This document shows, in pieces, positions 57,836 to 64,000 of a stretch of 64,000 nucleotides of DNA (position 1 is its first letter; each line of letters opens with the position of its first letter). The stretch is from Nigrospora sphaerica (lineage: Eukaryota > Ascomycota > Sordariomycetes > Amphisphaeriales > Apiosporaceae). The notes under the pieces were generated by a model, which worked only from the letters and a program-made list of their open reading frames with translations, did not search any database and was not told where the DNA came from. The translations under genes were made by a program, and so were the position numbers. The stretch lies in assembly GCA_018287875.1 (NCBI GenBank), contig JAGVVL010000001.1, positions 434,001 through 498,000 on the forward strand, given 5' to 3'.

Positions 57836-59218
57836 GGCGGCGGCAGTGGTAGCAGCAGCAGCAGCAGCAGCACGAGAAGGAGGAAGATCCAAAGGGCGGG
57901 ATCCGAACGGGCCTTCGAAGTCGGGCAGGGCAGGCGAGTGTCATGCAGTTCGTATGTAAAATGGAGCTGGTAAAGGATGCCGAGGTGATGTAATCACGGG
58001 CGCTTCTGTCTCCGCAACTTCGACGTCAACAACGGCCACCGGCAACCCGCGTCTAAAGCATCAGGCTGGACAGAGAGAAGCGGGCGCATGGGGTCGGCAT
58101 CGGAGGGAGAGACTGAGCGCGTGCGACGGAGGGGAGGGGCGAGCGGGCGCGTGGGAAAGAGGCGATAACGGTGATATTCGGCTGCCTTGCCGTGATGACG
58201 AGTCACGGCGAGACCTATGGCTATGTCTGTGGGTGTTCGGGCAGGGCGGTGTGGATGTGTTCGAGCGGGCGATAGGACGGGACGTCTGTTTAACTGAAGC
58301 GGCGGCGGCGACACGCCATCAGGGTCCTTTCTAGGCGCATGCGATGCTTTTCCTTTTTGTCTTCAATTCCGGTCCCATGCTCTGGGCTTTGGGTTGGCAA
58401 GCGCAGAAGAAGGGTAGGTGGGCAGTACCAGATAATTCGAGGTGGGCTGGGCACCTGTGGTAGGAATAGAAGCATCCATGGGCGTGCACAGCACAATTAC
58501 CCCGCCAATCCACCCCCCGAAGAAGCCGTGTACTGGTCGCGGGGCCAGCGCCAGCACCAGCAAAAACAGACCTGCCCTAGCACAGGATGACTCCCTGCCT
58601 AAGCCAGGAACCCGCCGCTATAGATCGCAGGGGATGGGACGGGACCTTGTCGTTGGGCCGCAGGGCGGCAGGCAGTATCACCATCCCGCTCGCCCACGTC
58701 ATCGCAGCCCCCAACTGCAACACCCCACATGCAATCCGAGGTCTCTCGTGATGGAGGTAAGGTATTCACTATCACTCGGGCCCTGGCAGGGCTGCCTGTT
58801 TCCCCTTGTGGCTGGGGTGTGGTCGACTTGGATATACTCCCAGCGGAAGTTTCCGGGTTTCGTCTCACTTCCATCGTCTTGCACGAGCCGAATGCGGTGC
58901 AAGTCTGCAAGACCGCGCGTTGGGGAGACGGCGCGGATTGGGTAGACACCGCAGACACCAAATGTACATACTGGCTTGGGGCCACGCGAACCTTGCCGCC
59001 ATTAGGAGGTACTATCCAGTCACGTACCGCAAAGGCAGTTTCTCGTTGCTCGCAATTTCCACTTTGCCCCCGAGAGCTGTCCAGGGTTCTGCCTCTTTCA
59101 GGAGTCGTCACTGGTGGTCCCCGTGAGCTGCTAGACCGAACAGAGACCACTTGGGCCGAGGCAGACCTATTCCAGTGGCACTATCGCTGCGAAATCCCCC
59201 TTAGAGCTCTGCCCCTTC
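57836..59218. other. intergenic region with one long unassigned frame
   Basis: The promoter of AMSH lies at the start. A 188-codon + frame (58729-59295) overlaps the 3' end of prefoldin and is listed separately as doubtful. No repeat or RNA gene seen. Confidence 0.45.
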
Positions 59219-59295
59219 TCAACCCTGAGCAGCAACCTGGCCAGGCTGTCCCTGGCCCTGGCTTGCGCTCTGCACGGCGGCTTGAATCTGGATAA
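58729..59295 (+). CDS. doubtful ORF, unknown
   Basis: Open frame of 188 codons starting MQSEVSRDGGKVFTITRALA, with GWGVVDLDILPAEVSGFRL and CTYWLGATRTLPPLGG. It overlaps the last prefoldin exon in antisense, and an equally long - frame covers the same DNA, so the open length may be due to base composition. No family recognised. Confidence 0.2.
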   Translation: MQSEVSRDGGKVFTITRALAGLPVSPCGWGVVDLDILPAEVSGFRLTSIVLHEPNAVQVCKTARWGDGADWVDTADTKCTYWLGATRTLPPLGGTIQSRTAKAVSRCSQFPLCPRELSRVLPLSGVVTGGPRELLDRTETTWAEADLFQWHYRCEIPLRALPLLNPEQQPGQAVPGPGLRSARRLESG

Positions 59296-59812
59296 TCTCG
59301 GCCTTCTTCTTCTCGAGCTTCTCCTGCACCTCCTTGATCTGCTTCTCCGTCCGTTCACTTGGTGGCCTGCTGTCAGCGTCCCAACGCTCAATAAGGGTTT
59401 GGAGGTCGGGGAGGCTCACATCTCCTTGCCAATGAACTCCAGGCGTCCCTTCACGGTGCTTTCGGCCTCAACCTTGTCCTGCTTCAGCAAGACGGGCCCG
59501 ACCAGCTTGTAGATGTTCTCGCCTTCCTTGAGGCGGTCAAACTCCTATCCACGCGGGTCAGCCTCCCAGTTCACTAGCCCGCGAGGGTTACTCTGGAAAG
59601 ACAGGGGCGGCTGTACCGTTTGCACGTTCAGGTTCTCCGTCCGCTGAGCCGTAAGCTTCTCGCGGGACTGGATAGTACCTTGGAGCTCTGTCGGCCTATC
59701 AGCAGGTGTGCTTATGGAGCAGATCCTCGGTCTTCTCACCCTGCTGGAGTTTCTGATAGTCCTCGCTAAGGCTCTGCATCTTCGCCTGGATCTCCGGTAT
59801 CTCGGCAGCCAT
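59219..59812 (-). CDS. YKE2: prefoldin subunit 6 (beta-type)
   Basis: Four exons: 59812-59740, 59687-59617, 59544-59420 and 59357-59219, 135 residues. Exon 1 MAAEIPEIQAKMQSLSEDYQ and exon 2 ELQGTIQSREKLTAQR form the first coiled-coil helix. Exon 3 EGENIYKLVGPVLLKQDK is the beta-hairpin, and GRLEFIGKEIERTEKQIK with KEVQEKLEKKKAEIIQIQ is the second helix. A Gln/Gly tail ends the protein. The short coil-hairpin-coil layout and GPVLLKQD are the beta-prefoldin/Pfd6 signature. The prefoldin hexamer hands nascent actin and tubulin to the CCT chaperonin. Confidence 0.93.
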
Positions 59813-62077
<2,265 letters not shown>

Positions 62078-63085
62078 AGAGAAGTGCGGGCAACAAGGGC
62101 ACTCCTCCCGTTCCCTTTTTCTTCCTTCAAAACGAGACAAACCACGCGCCCTTCGGGTTCTTGGCGGGGGGGAATGGAAGCGAAACGTAGGGTTGTGAGA
62201 GGCCGGGCCAAAAAGTGGCCAAAAAGTTGGCAAGAGTAGGTAGCATTAGCGAGGCGTGCCGGCGGATTATAACGGCATGGAACAGGCGTTATGGCGTTGT
62301 TCTTTGATTTGCTTCCAGTTTCTTCAACCCTTTTTTATCTTATTTCACCATCATGACGGCCGAAGTCATCGCATCCCCTATGCAAGTAGAATATTTAAGA
62401 CGGGGGACGGGGTCACCCACCCGAAGGAACCCATCTATCGACAGACAATCTAACATTGAGAATGATGCCGACAGGGCGGACAGTGGTTCTGCGTGGTTAT
62501 GTCTATCGCGTAGATTATGTAGATACGTACATACGTACGTTGGTAAGATGCCGTGCTACGGGCCCAGTGAACAGTCCATAGGCGCGTGTTGGCACGGATC
62601 ATCTTCATGTTGCCGGCGTCATACCTGAATCCCTTGATACGCCAGACGACGTACACCTCGGCAACCTACATAGTCAGCTACGTTGTGCTACCAGAGAACA
62701 GTCCCATTGTTCTACAGAGGAAGACGGTCCACGGGCCGAGCAGGACGCGCGGGGTCGACGGAAATCGGGTAACATCTTTCTTTTTGATTCGCATCAGCGT
62801 CCCATATACATACTCCTTATTCGCCAGAGAAAGCCCAGCAACCGATCACGCTGGGGGCGCCCGCCGTGCCTCATCCGAACGGGGTGTGGGAACGGGGTAC
62901 GAAGCCCGTCACCGAGATTGTACAACGCGGGGGGTCGGTGGTGAGGGAGGAAAGCAAAACAAGCCACGATATAATTTCCCTGAACGCCAAACCATGCAAA
63001 ATCCAAAGCGGGACCCTCCTTCTTCCACTTTATGAGCCCACCCTCTTTGCCCCCTAAGCGCCCGAGCGATTCAATGCCTTCCGTC
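62078..63085. other. convergent 3' intergenic region, 1 kb
   Basis: Between VPS4 (+) and NOP56 (-). Contains an alternating TACGTACATACGTACGT stretch near 62524-62540. No gene seen; likely holds both 3' ends. Confidence 0.5.
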
Positions 63086-64000
63086 TTAAGACATCTCGAC
63101 GTCGGATTGCCTCTTCTTCTTCTTCTTCTTTTTCTCGCCGTCCGCCGGCTCGGGCTCCTCGTCTTCCTCGACCTTCCGCTTCTTGTCTTTTTTGTCCTTC
63201 TTCTCCTTCTTCTCCTTCTTGGCCTTCTTCTCCTTGGTACCAGGCGTCTCGGCCGTGTGGGGCGCGTCGATCATCTCCATGTCGATGGCCATGCTCTGGC
63301 CGTCGGCGAGCAGATCAGCCATAGCCTTGTCCTGGAGTGGGAGTCAGTATCAGCCGTCGCAGAAATGCAATTGGCAAGGGAGTAACGCACCATGACCTCG
63401 GAGTTCTTCTGGGGCTTCTTGCCGGTAGAGTAGAACTCAAGGCGGTCTTCGACCTGCTGGCGCAGAACCTCACCGAACTTCTTAGACGGCTGCTCGGCAA
63501 AGTTGTCGATTCTGGAGGCAATGGAGCACTTGTTGGCCAGGTATCTGGAGATACGACCCTTGTCCTTGGGGGCGGCCTTGCCGATGTAGGTGCTGTGGTA
63601 GATCTAGATGCGCGTGTGAGTCTTTGATCAACTTCTTTGCGCAAACAAAGGGTACATACGAGACCGAATTTGGGAGTGTTGGACTTGGTCTTCAGGGCAC
63701 GGAAGAGAGCCTTCTCGGCACCCAGGATCTGGAGAGTACTGGCGGGGTACTTGGACAGGTTGGTGAGCGAACCAGCCTTCTGGATCAGACGTGCAGCCAC
63801 GACTTCGCCGATCAGAGCGGCCAAGTTAGGGGCAACGGTGCTCATCTTGTCGGTCAGGTAGCTGAAGAGGGTGCGGCGGTACTCGGCCAGCTTGACGACC
63901 TTGCCGGCAAAGACGGAGATGTTCTGCACAATCGTGTCAGTGTCCCATTCTGCGCGGTATGGGCGCCACGGCGCAACTCACCTCCATGTCGACGTCGCTG
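63086..64000 (-). CDS. NOP56: NOP56, box C/D snoRNP core protein (3' part, N-terminus beyond window)
   Basis: Visible exons: 64000-63982 (partial), 63923-63660, 63603-63391 and 63331-63086, joined in phase 0. The Nop domain is clear: [17 protein letters not shown], then [50 protein letters not shown]. The next exon reads [20 protein letters not shown] then [19 protein letters not shown], which is the Nop56 rather than Nop58 version. The tail is Lys/Glu-rich ([16 protein letters not shown]), the usual nucleolar KKE/D tail. It pairs with Nop58 and fibrillarin to guide rRNA 2'-O-methylation. Confidence 0.95.

Noticed and set aside
58599..59150. 183-codon - frame opposite the doubtful + frame
   Set aside because: Both strands are open over the same DNA, with no family recognised; cannot be supported.

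Overview
The window is nuclear DNA of a filamentous ascomycete (Pezizomycotina, probably Sordariomycetes). The evidence is GC-rich coding sequence with short 50-80 nt introns carrying GTAAGT/GTACGT-type donors and CTAAC/CTGAC-like branch sites, plus fungal families: FMP52, bZIP-DUF3425, SesB-NACHT-ankyrin NLR, copper-fist factor, Tad-type LINE and secreted tyrosinase. Exon junctions below were worked out by hand from splice signals; every complete spliced model is a whole number of codons. No transcript data were available.

Layout. 1-13 kb: an acidic low-complexity protein, a secreted subtilase (-), an SDR oxidoreductase (-), a 3.3 kb gene-free divergent region, and an 11-exon sterol glucosyltransferase (+). 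13-26 kb: bZIP-DUF3425 factor (+), FMP52 (-), a large 7-exon NLR (-) divergent from a two-helix membrane protein (+), and an RCF2/HIG1-type respiratory factor (+). 26-36 kb: a small mitochondrial-type protein, an MFS exporter (-), a gene-poor block with a 5'-truncated LINE, two intron-containing tRNA genes (Ala-CGC and Ser-CGA) and a lone FAR1-type DNA-binding protein. 36-46 kb: divergent ribosomal genes eS26 (-) and ubiquitin-eS31 (+), a membrane-anchored GH18 chitinase (+), a GT32 glycosyltransferase (-) and a tyrosinase (-). 46-54 kb: gene-poor DNA, a ferric-reductase pseudogene (+) and a copper-fist regulator (-). 55-64 kb: AMSH-type deubiquitinase (-), prefoldin subunit 6 (-), Vps4 ATPase (+) and the 3' part of NOP56 (-), which runs off the window.

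Functional links. Housekeeping blocks (eS26/Ub-eS31; AMSH-prefoldin-Vps4-NOP56) alternate with accessory stretches (NLR pair; MFS-LINE-tRNA-FAR1; tyrosinase to reductase pseudogene). AMSH and Vps4 act at the same ESCRT step. The dead metalloreductase lies tail-to-tail with a copper-sensing regulator, which suggests metal-uptake rewiring. The most unusual items are an apparently obligatory GC-AG intron in the sterol glucosyltransferase, the NLR with a degenerate Walker B and its divergent membrane-protein neighbour, the complete LINE insertion with target-site duplication, and the decayed ferric reductase.
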